A DNA stretch of 64,000 nt from Castor canadensis (lineage: Eukaryota; Chordata; Mammalia; Rodentia; Castoridae): contig NC_133387.1 in the NCBI RefSeq assembly GCF_047511655.1, positions 141,232,853-141,296,852 on the forward strand. The letters are read 5' to 3'. The notes beneath the pieces are model-generated. The model was given only the letters and a program-made list of their open reading frames with translations, was not told the DNA's origin and did not search any database. Positions 47,037 through 58,314 of the stretch are shown here, piece after piece. Numbering within the stretch: the first letter of the stretch is position 1; each line of letters starts with the position of its first letter. Made by a program: the position numbers and the translations under genes.

Positions 47037-47958
47037 ATGGCCACTGGAAATCACTCCACAGAAGCCATCTTTGTCTTGGTGGGTTTAGGACAGCAGCTAG
47101 AGCTCCAGCTGCCCCTCTTCTTCCTGTTCCTAGAAGTCTGTGTGGTGACAGTGGTGGGGAACCTGGGCATGATCTTCCTTATTGCAGTCAGCCCACTGGT
47201 CCACACTCCCATGTACTATTTCCTCAGCAACTTATCCTTCACTGATTTCTGTTATTCCACTGTCATTACCCCCCAAATGCTCGTGAACTTCTTAAGGAAG
47301 AAGAATATGGTCCTTTATTCTGAGTACATGGCACAGCTCTTCTTTGTGGTCTTCGTGGTGGCTGAGGGTTAACCCCTGACTGCCATGGCCTATGATCGCT
47401 ATGTTGCCATCTGTAGTCCACTGTTTTACAACGTGATCATGTCCTGTTGGCTCTGCTCACTGCTAGTGTTGGTCTCCTTCATCCTGGGTATTCTGTCTGC
47501 TGTGGCCCATACAAGTGCCATGATGAAACTGACCTTCTGCAAATCCCACATCATCAATCATTATTTCTGTGATGTTCTTCCCCTCCTCAATCTCTCCTGC
47601 TCCAGCACACACCTCAATGTGCTTCTAGTTTTTGTCACTGGGGGACTCAACACCTTGGTGCCCACTGTAGCTGTGGCTGTTTCCTGTGTCTTCATCTTCT
47701 GCAGCATCCTTCTCATTGGTCCTCAGAGGGACGGTCCAAAGCTTTTGAACTTGCAGCTCTCATCTCATGGCTGTGGGGATATTCTTTGGGTCTGTCACCT
47801 TCATGTATTTCAGACCTCCTTCTAGTAACTCCCTGGACCAGGAGAAAGTGTCCTCTGTTTCCTATGCTGCAGTAACCCACATGCTAAACCCATTAATACA
47901 CAGTCTGAGAAAGAAGGATGTAAAGAAAGCACTGATGAAAGTCTTATTGGGGCGATAA
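47037..47958 (+). pseudogene. Olfactory receptor pseudogene, family 8-like, right-arm copy
   Basis: It starts [17 protein letters not shown] at ATG 47,037. An acceptor-like ttttcacag ends at 47,020, 16 bases upstream, as in intact OR genes. TM1 ([19 protein letters not shown]), TM2 ([19 protein letters not shown]), MAYDRYVAIC at 47,385-47,414, FCKSHIINHYFCD and the C-terminal [19 protein letters not shown] are all present. A TAA stop at 47,370-47,372 interrupts TM3 where other family members have AEC-Y. Two one-base deletions near 47,716 and 47,742 disturb the frame before TM6. [15 protein letters not shown] has become [15 protein letters not shown]. Length is 922 bases. It is non-functional, with the same three lesions as the left-arm copy, but it keeps its ATG. 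Confidence 0.94.
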
Positions 47959-48026
47959 ATCTTGATTTTGCAGATTTACACATGGGAGAAATGAATAGTT
48001 TCAATGAGTCTGTGGTGTTTGTTCTT

Positions 48027-48302
48027 TGTCTTTGGTATTCTGTTTGTGATATCACACCCAGGACCTATTGCATGCTAGGTAAACACACTAAGCTACATCC
48101 CCAGACCTCCTAAACAGATTTTTGAAGTGTATTTTTCATTTATAGTTGATTCAGTTTCCACAGTAAAATGAAAAGAGAGAACTAGACCAGGTGACCTATG
48201 TCTGTAATTCTAGCACTCAGTGGGCTAAGTCTGGATGATCATGAGTTCAAGGCCAGCCTGGGCTACATAGTGAGACCCTTTGTCAACCACTACTCCATAG
48301 CC
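48027..48302. repeat. ID and B1 SINEs of the right arm
   Basis: Mirror images of 34,765-34,850 and 34,575-34,700. The ID is now antisense (about 48,027-48,112) and the B1 sense (about 48,177-48,302). Confidence 0.85.
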
Positions 48303-48406
48303 TCCTGCCCAAAATTGAAAACAGAATTTTGTAAAGTGGGTTTTAGTATTGTTATCTTTTGACAGGGAAACTGTCTTTTACTGTGATTGAAAAGGGATAA
48401 GATTTT

Positions 48407-48932
48407 AGAATTTCGCTATCATGCTTGGGTGAAACACGTCCTGTTTGGGTTACTTGGTAGCAGTGAGACAGGGAAGGATGTGGGGAAAGGAAATAGGAGG
48501 GTGACTATAGTGCAAATACTGTGTACACATATATGTAAAAGCCAAAAAGAGGCCTAGTGAACTATTCCAGGAGTGGGGGGGGAAAGAAGGATAAAGGAGA
48601 ATGATGGAGGGGTGAGTTTAAGTATGATATATTACAAGAACTTTTTTCCATTAATTTTTATTAGGATATATTTGTTTCGCAGGGATGTTCATTGTGACAA
48701 TTCCCAATAGGCATATATTGTCCATTGGTTAGAGCACCGTCATGGTCTCTCCCCCTCAATCCTTCCCTGCCCCCTTAAAACTATTGCAAGAGGTTCCTTT
48801 GTTCTACTCTGAATAAGTAGTAAATGCCACAATGTATGCCCAGCACAACAAAAAAAGGAAAAAAAAATTTTAAAGCATCATGTTTGATTATTGAGCACGT
48901 GCTATGTGAGAGGCACTGAGTAGCCCACTTAT
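48407..48932. repeat. L1 3' ends and MIR fragment of the right arm
   Basis: Mirror images of 34,050-34,470 and 33,945-34,005. Confidence 0.5.
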
Positions 48933-49780
48933 GTGCATGCAAATAGACATATAACTTGATTCTAGATATCATTCATGAATTCTTGAATAAACAAGACAAA
49001 TGCACAGAGAATAAGAAAAAAGTTAAACAAGTTACAGAACAGGGATGGCAATGTTGGCAGCTGGTAATACCAAATACACATTTACAATTTTTTTCTGTTG
49101 AGTATATTTGTAATCTCTGTACTTCTGTTTCCTTTTTTGTACTCATGAGCCACTGAGGTCTTTCTACAAAGATACAGAGCAAAGGAAGTAAGTGCACAGC
49201 CCATCAAAATTTATTTTTATACTCAAATTGGTAGTAAATGCAATTATATAGGAGAAACCTCTAGGAGAATAAGTGTTAGAAGAAAGGAAAAGAGTTATCC
49301 TAAATTGCAGATAATACAATAGACTACCTTTAAATCCTTAGAGAATTAATGATAAAACTAAACTAATAATTTAGTAAGGTAACAAAAAGTAAACTAAAAC
49401 TCCTATCAATATAACAATACAACTAGTTTACAGGATATAAACCCCATTTACAGCAGTAGAGAAAAGATGCAGTACAATTGACCTACCTACACAAATGTGA
49501 GAAACGTATCTTATATAGGGAAATAGTCAAGTATGCCCAAAGTATACAATAGGAGACTTGAACAAATGAGAAGGTCTTTATTTTTATTGGAAAGAACCAC
49601 TCGACATTTAAAGATATTACTTCTCTCTGGAGGATCTATAAATTTAAGACAACTCTAATTAAAATACCAAACAAAAATTCTAGAGAATTTCTGACTTTAT
49701 TGAAGTATCATCAGTATATGAAAGTGATGAAACATAGTCACAACTGAGTTTTTTATATTTTAGTTTTAATGTAATGATTT

Positions 49781-51299
49781 GAATGTGTATCATTTCTATA
49801 AAGGAATATGCTGAAGGAAAGATGAACACATCCAAAGGGACCTGGAATGAGGCAAGGTGCATCCATTACTTTTATGACAAGAATCAGACTGGACAGGTAT
49901 AAAACAAAACCCATCATATCTGCAAGGAAGGTGAAGGACATTGCAATAGCCTAGGACAGGTCTTCTTCTTCTAGATGGTCTCCTTATGAGCAAAGATTAT
50001 TTGAGGAAAGTATTGCCAGCTTCCGCAAGTAGGTGTGTGGTGGAGCCTGTGAGTAGGAGAAAGAAGAATCAAGGTGGAGAGAGCATATTTGAGACAGGAA
50101 TTTCTCTTAGTGTTCCCTTCACCTCCCTAGCCATATTCCATGATTCCTCTTTCATCTTTTGTTAGTTCTGATACTCTCTTCTTCTTGCTCTGCTTCTTCT
50201 TTAATCTTCTATGCCACTGGAAAAGCTGTGCAGCAGTGAGACTGTAAAGACCTAAAGTGTAAGTGCCCAAAGTCCTGTCCGACTCTTAATCAGCTTAATA
50301 CTGACACCCAGAAGAGAGCGAGTGCTGCTTCATGCATTCAATTCACACTCCCCATCCACATTTCTTTCCCTCTTTGAGCACCTCCCCCACCAAAACCACA
50401 CTTTACCTCATTCTGACAAGGAAAGTACTAGGTGGGACACAGAGTGACTATGGGGACTCGCTTTGTCTCCATCTACAAGGTCTGGAGCACAGCACTTGGA
50501 GAGACAGCCAGATTCCTAAGCGGGAAGGGAATGACCTTGGAATTACGCTCCTACCCGCATGGTCATGAAGCCCAGCCATGGCCTCCCTTTCCAGAAGCTC
50601 CCATTCACACTTCAGGTCCTTACCTTTGGTATGCAGCCAGAGCATGACCAGGACTGTGGCTCAATCTGAAGAGTCCACCTGCTGCACAACAGAGTGAGAC
50701 TTTTCTGAATTCCCCAGGCAGGAAAGGAGTTTCTTAAAAGGACGTAAATAGCTCATTCCTTCCTCTCTGCCACCATCCAAAATGACAATGAGATGGATGG
50801 AGTTATCCTGTCTCTCTACCTCCATCGACTACTTACAAAGTATAATGTCAGGCCCTGAACCTCAGAATCTTAGTGTAGAAAGGTCTTAAGTTTTAATTCC
50901 AGAGTAACTACCAGGCCAGTGCTGGAAACCCCTAAACATCCATACAGGGATTATTCAGATGTGGTAGGAGAAACTCTTGCATAGTTCTGTATATTTTATA
51001 AAGTATTTTCTTTTTCAAAATTTGAATCCTTCCCTTCCTCCAAAAGAGACATGAAGGAAGATCAATTACCATAACTTTTACTGTTAAAATGATTCATGGA
51101 GATATTAAATTAATTGTCCAAAATTAACCTTCTAGCAAATCATTGAGATGGAACTGAAAGCCACATATTTTCACTCTAGTCATATTATTCAAAAGAAAAA
51201 TCTCCAACATAGATTCAAGAATTTTTGACCATGAGTTTTCACCCCATGGTCCCTAAGGCTTCTGTTTTTAAAGTCAAAAGATCAAAGGGGTAATTCACT
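49781..51299. other. Stretch beyond the right arm without recognised features
   Basis: Sequence is unrelated to the left flank. I see no gene or repeat I can name. Confidence 0.45.
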
Positions 51300-51626
51300 T
51301 TTATCATGCCTTTCTTGCTTGCTTGCTTTTCTCTCTCCCTTTCTCTTTCATTCTTTTTTCTCACTCCTTCTTTCCTTATATTTTCTTTCCTTTCTTCTTT
51401 CTTTCCTTCCTTCTTTTATTCCTCCCTCTTTCATTCCCTCCCTCCCTTTTCTTTTTTCTGTCTCTCATTCATTCTTTCTCTCCTTGTCTCTCTCTTTTCT
51501 TTCTTTCTCATTCTTCCTCTCTTCATCAGTCTTCCTTGCTTTCCTTCCTTCCTCCCTTCCTTTTTCTTCCCTCCCTCCTTCCCTCTCTCATTCTTTCTTT
51601 CTTTTCCTTCCTTCCTTTCTTCTGTC

Positions 51627-51665
<39 letters not shown>

Positions 51666-51690
51666 CTTTCTCTCTTTCTCTCCTCCCCCT
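51300..51690. repeat. Long pyrimidine tract (CT-rich low complexity)
   Basis: About 390 bases are almost purely C and T on the plus strand (ttcc, ttct and tctc units), ending in a (TC)n run at 51,630-51,662. Open frames in it are artefacts of composition. Confidence 0.95.
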
Positions 51691-51772
51691 CATCGATGAT
51701 GCCAGTGCTAAAATTCTGGGCATCATGCATGTTTGGAAAGTGCTCTACCACTGAGCTACATCTCCAGTCCTC
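51691..51772 (-). repeat. ID SINE, antisense, at the edge of the pyrimidine tract
   Basis: gccagtgctaaaattctggg, then gtgctctaccactgagctac and atctccagtcc is a reversed ID element. The pyrimidine tract sits where its A-rich tail would be, so it probably grew from that tail. Confidence 0.8.
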
Positions 51773-52764
51773 ACGACTTAATGACATTTAAAATTTGGAA
51801 ACAGCTATCATGACCTCTATCAATTTTCTCATTTCACATGAAAACTTAAAACTTATAATCACTTCACTTCTTCCTTAGGATGACATTTTATGTGAAAGCA
51901 TAAGTACTTCCATGCCTGTTTTCCTACTCTACAAGCAAAGATGACGCTGAGTTATGAAATATACCTTCTGAAATGGTTACTTCTAAATGAAAATATACTT
52001 TTGAAATTCTATAATCACAGCCCCAGAATACATTGACTTTTTTGATAATCTTAATCCTCACTAATCATATTTTAATTATGTTCTTCCACATTGTTTGTAG
52101 CCTTCTGAAAACTCTGGTTTTCACATTAAATTGAGCATGTCAGTATGATTCTCCATTTATGTAGGTGAGAGTTTAGAGCCTGATACAATTCTTAACTTTA
52201 TTCTTCTGGTATTTGTTATTGTGGTTTTTAATGTAAGTTGCAACTCATTGTTCTGAGGTTTTTGGGGATTCTGATACTTTTGTCTACTACTTTTTCTCAC
52301 AATTTTGTCATCTACAATAGAAAAACTTTCTCCTAAACCATGATCAAAATTTTCACTGAAAATACTGACCTATAACAATAGTCAGATGTTGGTGGGTTTC
52401 AAAATACAGTTCCATTTTGAAATCATGGATACATGTTTTCCACTACTTTACACTTGTTCCATGTACTCTATCATTTGAAAAAAATTCAATTTACTCTCTG
52501 AAATTCAGGTTAAACAGGGCTCAACTCCATTTGATTTGTTGGCTTGGTTATTGTGTGAAAGAGGGAAAATTCAGTCAGATATATATCTTGTTCTCAGTGA
52601 ATCTAAGGTAAAATGCTATGCTCCTCATATCTTCTTACAAGTGGTTATACAACTGCATTTTCTAATTGAAGTACACAAAGCTAGACAAACATGACATTTT
52701 ATTTTTTCCAATAGCCATATTGTAAATAGTCAAAATGAATAAGCACAATTATTTTATTATTTTA
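51773..52764. other. Unassigned AT-rich stretch
   Basis: No recognised feature. Confidence 0.4.
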
Positions 52765-52845
52765 TCTTATTTTTGTGCTCGGGACTGAATCAAAGTCCTG
52801 TGCATGCTGAGCCTGAGGTGAGTTCTGCTCCAGCTACTAGAATAT
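52765..52845 (-). repeat. Decayed ID-type SINE, antisense
   Basis: gtgctcgggactgaatcaaa, gtcctgtgcatgctgagcct, then gagttctgctccagct. Confidence 0.55.
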
Positions 52846-53845
52846 TTTATGAAACCCATTATGCTAAAATGCTAAAAAGTATTACCTTTTTAACATCTAA
52901 TCGATATAAAATAACTTAGATAAAATATTTTATATTTTTATACTGCCATTGAAGTTTAAATGTATTTAACAATATAGAACACCTCCATTAAATTAGAAAA
53001 TTGGTTTCTCACCTGCTTTGGCCACATTTTCAAGGCTCAATAGCAACATTTGATTAGTGGATACTGAATGGATGGTACAATTATAGAATATATGAAATTT
53101 GACCATCTTCCATACTTTCAAAGTTCAGAATGATATTTATTCTTCATATTTTTACTTCTGTCTTAAATTTAACCCTTCATCGTAAGTCTTAGATGATTTA
53201 TCAAGTTATCTTAAAATAATGAATGTAGTATATACTTGTCAGCATGTAGGAATTCTACAACTGACAGACTCAGACTCATTTCTATACCTCTGCAATCTTC
53301 CCTTTCTTTTTTATAAGCAGAAATAGGATAAGACTAAGCTTATTTAATTGAGGTGGAGAATTTAAAAGGTCATCAAGTGTGTAGCATAGTGCCTGGCAGA
53401 GTGGTAGCTCACTAATTTTTATTTCCACAACTAAGATGACTAGCAGGGAGTATAATCACTTTTGGAGAGGATTTTTGTTTTTGCTTTGGCATCAACATTA
53501 TTTCGTAATCTCCTATTAGTTAGCTCATTCATTTCTTGCTCTTCAGCACTAACATAACTACAAACACTTCTACTTCTGCTTATTAGAAATTAATTCAATC
53601 TATGATTCCCCTATCTTGTGATTTCCCAGGAAGAACTTGAGCCACTAAAATTCTTATCAACTTTACTCCATCAAAAACAGAATCCTTTGATTTTCATTGA
53701 ATCTCACCCTGGCAGGGCACATAGCCCAAATGTCTTCCAATGTCATACATAGAACATTGGCTAGACCATCATTTAGGTCCAGGAAATATTTGCCTTTTAG
53801 AGGAAAAGCAACTGCACAAGAATATTCTCTTTAAAGACTTTTAGG
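52846..53845. other. Unassigned AT-rich stretch
   Basis: No recognised gene or repeat. Confidence 0.4.
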
Positions 53846-53960
53846 ATGGGGGGAGGAAGAAGGGGGTGGAGAGGGAGGGAGAAAGAGAGAGAGAAAGAGA
53901 AGTAAAAAAGGATGAAGGAGGAGAGAAAGGAGAACAAAAAGAAGAGAAAAAGGATGGAAA
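53846..53960. repeat. Purine-rich low-complexity tract
   Basis: A run of G and A (ggggggaggaagaagggggt, gagaaagagagagaga) over about 110 bases. Confidence 0.9.
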
Positions 53961-55389
53961 ATTATGGATTTTTTGGCCTCGGCATACTTGAATATACTGC
54001 TTAATCCAGAACAGGCTTTAATAAGAGTGATACAAAGAAAACTCATCAGACAGACTCCATATCCATCTTCAAAACCAATTTGAGAAAGGAAGACTAGTTA
54101 AGCAACAATCCCAACATGATGGCCCCATAGTTATGAAAGAGTAAGGTCCTGCCTACAGGCAATCTTGACGCAGAGATGGCAAGAGCTTTGCTCAACTGGG
54201 GGCCATCCCAGACTCCAGTGCGGTAGAACATTTCAGAGTCCTATATTGTAGACTAAGGAAGCTGGACTGACTCTGGAAAATACAAAGACTGGAAGAATCT
54301 CACCTTCAGCCTGGTGCCTTCCATATAATTTACCTCCTAGGTAGACAAAGCTACAAGGTAGCAGAACAATTAGTTCTTCAGTCTCCATAGATCAGAGAAG
54401 CAAACTGACTCCAATGTCACCTTTATGGTAACTTTTCAAGTAGATGTATTGGTGGAAAACTCGGTCTTTCCTGTCTCACAGATAATCTCTTTGAGAGACA
54501 TGAATATTGTTTTCAGACCACCAATAGCAGCTTGAAGTATGCCTCCTCCTGTATGGGTGACAGACAAGTTGGTGAGAGAAGGTTCTTGGAAAAGTGCTCA
54601 CTTAGGAGTGTAGAGGCCATTGTAATCCACCAAACTATGGTGATCCTAACCATTCTGTTGGTTTACCATGGTCTCAAGAGGCAGATTCATTGTGGATCAA
54701 GGTCTAGGCTTTAAGATCTTGGTAGGGTGAGTGCACTGTATGAACTGAAAAACTCCAGGACACACATTGAAACTGAGAAGTCCTTGCTCTCTCCAACATG
54801 CGAAAATGAGAATATCTGGTAAGAAGAGTCACAAACTCTTCTCTTCACACCAGCCTTGGTCACCACCTATGCCATACCATGCTTCTCCCATGGCTACCCT
54901 TCTGCACTTTATGCTCGGGACTCTCCTTCTCCTTTCAGTTTTGTCTTCTGAAATTCCTGACATATTTAAACAACACATCCTGGATCTTTAGTTTCACTGG
55001 AGGCTTCTTGCAACTAAGTCTTACCATAAAAAAATTTACTCAACCCCTACAACTGTTTTCCCTCTCAAATGGTTATTGACCATTGTACCACACTCTAAGT
55101 GCCCAGGTTCAGGAGGTGGGGTGGGCAACCTCCTCAGCCCAAGGTCATTATTCTTCCACCCTCAGCCTCAGCTGGGTTATCATCCACGTGTTCCCTGTGG
55201 TCAGCCTCTAAACTAGGTATCACTTCCATGAAACATGAAAGGTAGAGGATATAATGATTTGTATTGAAAGCTCTTGAAAACTTGGGGGTGGGAGAGAAGG
55301 GGAAGGAATTGAATGGACCAAAGTAAAGTATACTCACAGAAGGGATAGATCACAAAACTTCTTTGTACATTTATTTAGAAATTAATAAT
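53961..55389. other. Unassigned stretch, higher complexity than its surroundings
   Basis: About 1.4 kb that I cannot assign to L1 or SINE. It has several short open frames, for example 54,767-54,991 with a hydrophobic run FMLGTLLLLSVLSS. No family match. It could be an old retroelement or unique sequence. Confidence 0.35.
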
Positions 55390-55665
55390 GAAAGACAGTA
55401 CTGTAAACCTGGTACAGTGTGTGGGGAGGGGAGGCAAGAAGGTGAAAGAAGGAGATTAAGGTGAGGGAAAATGGTTGATGGACTTAATACACGTATAAAA
55501 TTGGACAATGAAACCTCTTGCAATTGCCTGAAGTGGGGCAGCAAAAGGACTGAAGGGGAGAGAAAGCAGCGGTGATATAATCAATGTACAATGTAAGCCT
55601 ACTCGGAATTTCACAAGGAATCCCCCCTGCACAATGAAAATTTAAAAATAAAAAATGTAGACTGA
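55390..55665 (+). mobile_element. Old L1 3' end
   Basis: gtaaacctggtacagtgtgt, then atcaatgtacaatgtaagcc and atttcacaaggaatcccccc followed by an A-rich tail. Confidence 0.6.
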
Positions 55666-55739
55666 TTGATTTAATTTTTAAAAACATGCAAGTATTTGTT
55701 GTCTAAAACAGACACACTTTGCTGGAAAATATACAGACT

Positions 55740-55884
55740 ATAAGTGAAATAATGGAAAGTGATTCAAAAGGCAAGTAGAAGCTGAAAGCAAGCGGGAGTA
55801 GCTATACTCCTATCAGACAAAAGAAAGTAGGGCCCAAATTAGTCAGAAGAAACAAAGGGCATCACTATATATTATTACAGGGAA
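55740..55884 (+). mobile_element. Old L1 ORF2 fragment
   Basis: aagcgggagtagctatactc and ctatcagacaaaagaaagta then gggcatcactatatattatt are the ORF2 segment seen at 39,800. Confidence 0.7.
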
Positions 55885-55998
55885 CAATCGGCGGGTGGGG
55901 GGAGTGGGTGGTAAGGGAGGGGATGTGGGCAGGGGGGAGAAATGAACCAAGCCTTGTATGCACATATGAATATAAAAGAAAAAGGAAAAAAAAAACAA
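55885..55998 (+). mobile_element. Minute L1 insertion (about 110 bases of 3' UTR)
   Basis: Only the end of the G-rich tract (gtgggtggtaagggagggga) through tgcacatatgaatataaaag and an A-tail were inserted, into the older L1 fragment. Confidence 0.85.
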
Positions 55999-56014
55999 AT
56001 TCTTTTTTCATGAT

Positions 56015-57075
56015 ATCCAATTTACTTTTTTTTCTGTGACTGGCCTCTTGTTTGGGCATCTATCTTAGAAACCATTACAATTCCAAATTCACAGTGACTT
56101 AAGTCTTGTTTGTTTTCCTAATCTTACAGTTTTAGCTCTTACATTTAGTTCAGTAGCACATTTTTAAAATTATTTTCTGTGTATGAGAAAGAGTTCAACT
56201 TATTTTTTATACATGTTGCCTAAGAGCTTCAGCATCATTTGTTGAAAATACATTTGCCCAATCAATTTTCATGAAACCCTCATAGCAATGTAATTCTCAA
56301 AATGAGCTTTTTTACTGGATTGTCAAATTCATTCCATTGGCTTGTATATCTAAACTTATAACAGTAGCACACTATCTTGATTATTGTAATATCATAGTCA
56401 GGTTTCATATTGGAAGATGTGAGACTTCAATTTTATTATCTCCTTCAATCTTGTAGTGAGTATTCTGTGTCCCTTACAGTTTTTGTATGGATTTGTGACC
56501 AGCATGTCAATATCAGCAGTAACAAAACTAGGGCTGAGATTTTTATAGCAACTGAGGGAAATGTTGACATTTTTACAGTATTGAATCATTTGATTCATGA
56601 ACATGAGATGTCTTTCCATTTATATAGGTCTTCAATTCCTTTCAACACTGTTTTGTAATTTTACACATAACACATTACTTTTATGTCACTTATTCTGAAG
56701 AATGTCATGTTTCATAAAACTGGTATGGTTTTTACAATAGTTTACTTTTGTTGCTAAACTAAACTTGTGTCTAATCACCTTGTTGAGCATTTTAATTAGT
56801 CCTAAAGATCTTCGTTACAAATGGCCTGGACTTTTCTATATACAAGATTATGTTATTTAAAATTAGAGATACTTTTATTGCTTGCTTTTGAAATTGAAAG
56901 TCTTTATTTTCATTTTCTTACCTGGTTGCCCTAGTTAGAATCTGAAATTTAATGTCAAATAAAAGTACAAGAAATGTACATCTTGTTTTGTTCATGAAAT
57001 TTTTGGGAAAGTCTTTCATTCCTTCAAGGGTAACTGTGGTATTGGTTGTGAGATTTGTGTTCATGATGCTGCTAT
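56015..57075 (-). mobile_element. Old L1 ORF2 remnant upstream of the last receptor pseudogene
   Basis: tagagcttcagcatcatttg-like sequence, gttgaaaatacatttgccca, then ttgattattgtaatatcata and tcctttcaacactgttttgt are reversed, old ORF2. It corresponds to 20,400-20,990 and supports shared ancestry of the two receptor loci. Confidence 0.65.
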
Positions 57076-57436
57076 TATAACATCAAAAGTTACTTTCTTT
57101 GTAGAGAAGTTGGGAGCATTACAAATACGACATGAAAAGTTCTTTTCACACGCCATAAAGATACTAGCTCTTTCTTTGAAAGTTCAGAGATGGAGTATAA
57201 TAACCACTTTCACAACATAGAACACAACCAAGAATATTTTATCTTACATTTATTCACTTGTCCCATATGTTAGGGATCCCAAGGGCTATGACTGCTAACA
57301 TATGTGAGAAGATGTCAGACAACTAGAGATGCCTGGCTGAAAAGAATTGAATTCTGTTACACACCTCTATGTGGTGTGGAACAACAAATACCCCAATTTT
57401 TTCCTCTTCTTTTCCAAATAGAATGCCCCAAAGGAA

Positions 57437-58314
57437 ATGGCAGAAGGAAATCACTCCACAGTGACTGGGTTTATCCTTGCTGTGCTCTCAGATAAACCAC
57501 AACTTCAGCTGCCACTCTTTCTCCTCTTCCTGGGAATCTATTTATTCACAGTGGGTGGGGAACCTGTTATCATCACTCTGATTGGGCTCAATCCCATCTC
57601 CACACCCCAATTTACTATTTTCTCAGCAGGCAGTCCTTCACTGACCTCTGCCATTCCACCATCATTATCCCCAGAATGCTGGTGAACTTTGTAACAGAGA
57701 AGAACATTATAGCCTACCCTGAACGTATTAGTCAGCTCTACTTTCTTGTTTTTGCAATATCAGAATATCACATATTGGCTACAATGGCCATCTGTAACCC
57801 CTTGATTTACAATGTCTATTCTTGGATGATAGTTGGGATATATAGCATGGGTTTGATTGGTGCATGGCTCACACAGTCTGCATCAAAGGCTGATGTTCTG
57901 TAAGGCTAAAGTAATAAACCATTATTTCTGTGATCTTTTCTCATTATTGGAGCTCTCCTGCTCTAGTACTTTTATCAGTGAGGTAGTAGTTCTGTGCTTC
58001 AGTGCTTTTAATATTTTTGTCCCAGCGCTGACCATCCTTGGCTCTTACATCTTCATCCTGTCTAGCATCCTCTGCATTCACTCCACTGAGGGAAAGTCTT
58101 AAGCACCTGCAGCTCTCACATCTCCGCTGTCTTCTTTGGTTCTCTAGCATTCATGTACCCGCATCCATCCTCAGTCAGCTCCATGGACCAAGGGAAAGTG
58201 TCTTCTGTGCTTTACACCATTATTGTGCCCATGCTGAACCCCATGATTTACAGCCTAAGGAATAAGGATGTCAAAGTTGCCCTAAATAAGTTTCTGGGAA
58301 AAACTTTTGTATGA
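57437..58314 (+). pseudogene. Olfactory receptor pseudogene, family 8-like (OR8D/OR8G type)
   Basis: It starts MAEGNHSTVTGFILAVLSD and [17 protein letters not shown] at ATG 57,437, with a ttccaaatag acceptor-like site 16 bases upstream. After about 57,600 the frame shifts. [16 protein letters not shown] and [16 protein letters not shown] (TM3) follow in another frame. The codons for YDRYVA are deleted, so ATMA runs straight into ICNPLIYNV, removing the G-protein contact motif. Later pieces are [37 protein letters not shown] and a preserved C-terminus ([19 protein letters not shown]) to TGA at 58,312-58,314. At 878 bases it is shorter than the usual 930 or so. It is dead, and closest to the copy at 21,271 by wording of both coding and flanking sequence. 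Confidence 0.93.

Larger units (their letters stand above)
44422..49780 (-). repeat. Right arm of the large inverted duplication
   Basis: Reverse complement of 32,632-38,447. It contains the right-arm receptor pseudogene and mirrored L1, SINE and MIR fragments. It lacks about 463 bases of old L1 that the left arm keeps. The gap is between gactatg (about 49,733-49,739) and the preceding tgatgaaa, with at most a base of microhomology. At the inner edge a partial L1 5' UTR (44,422-44,600) is cut off by the junction. Confidence 0.95.

Noticed and set aside
32632-49780. Assembly duplication as the explanation for the inverted arms
   Set aside because: The arms differ by scattered substitutions and a 463-base deletion, and a non-symmetric 6 kb spacer separates them.
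51306-51791. Three overlapping open frames of 126-161 codons rich in Ser, Phe and Leu
   Set aside because: They are translations of a pyrimidine low-complexity tract.
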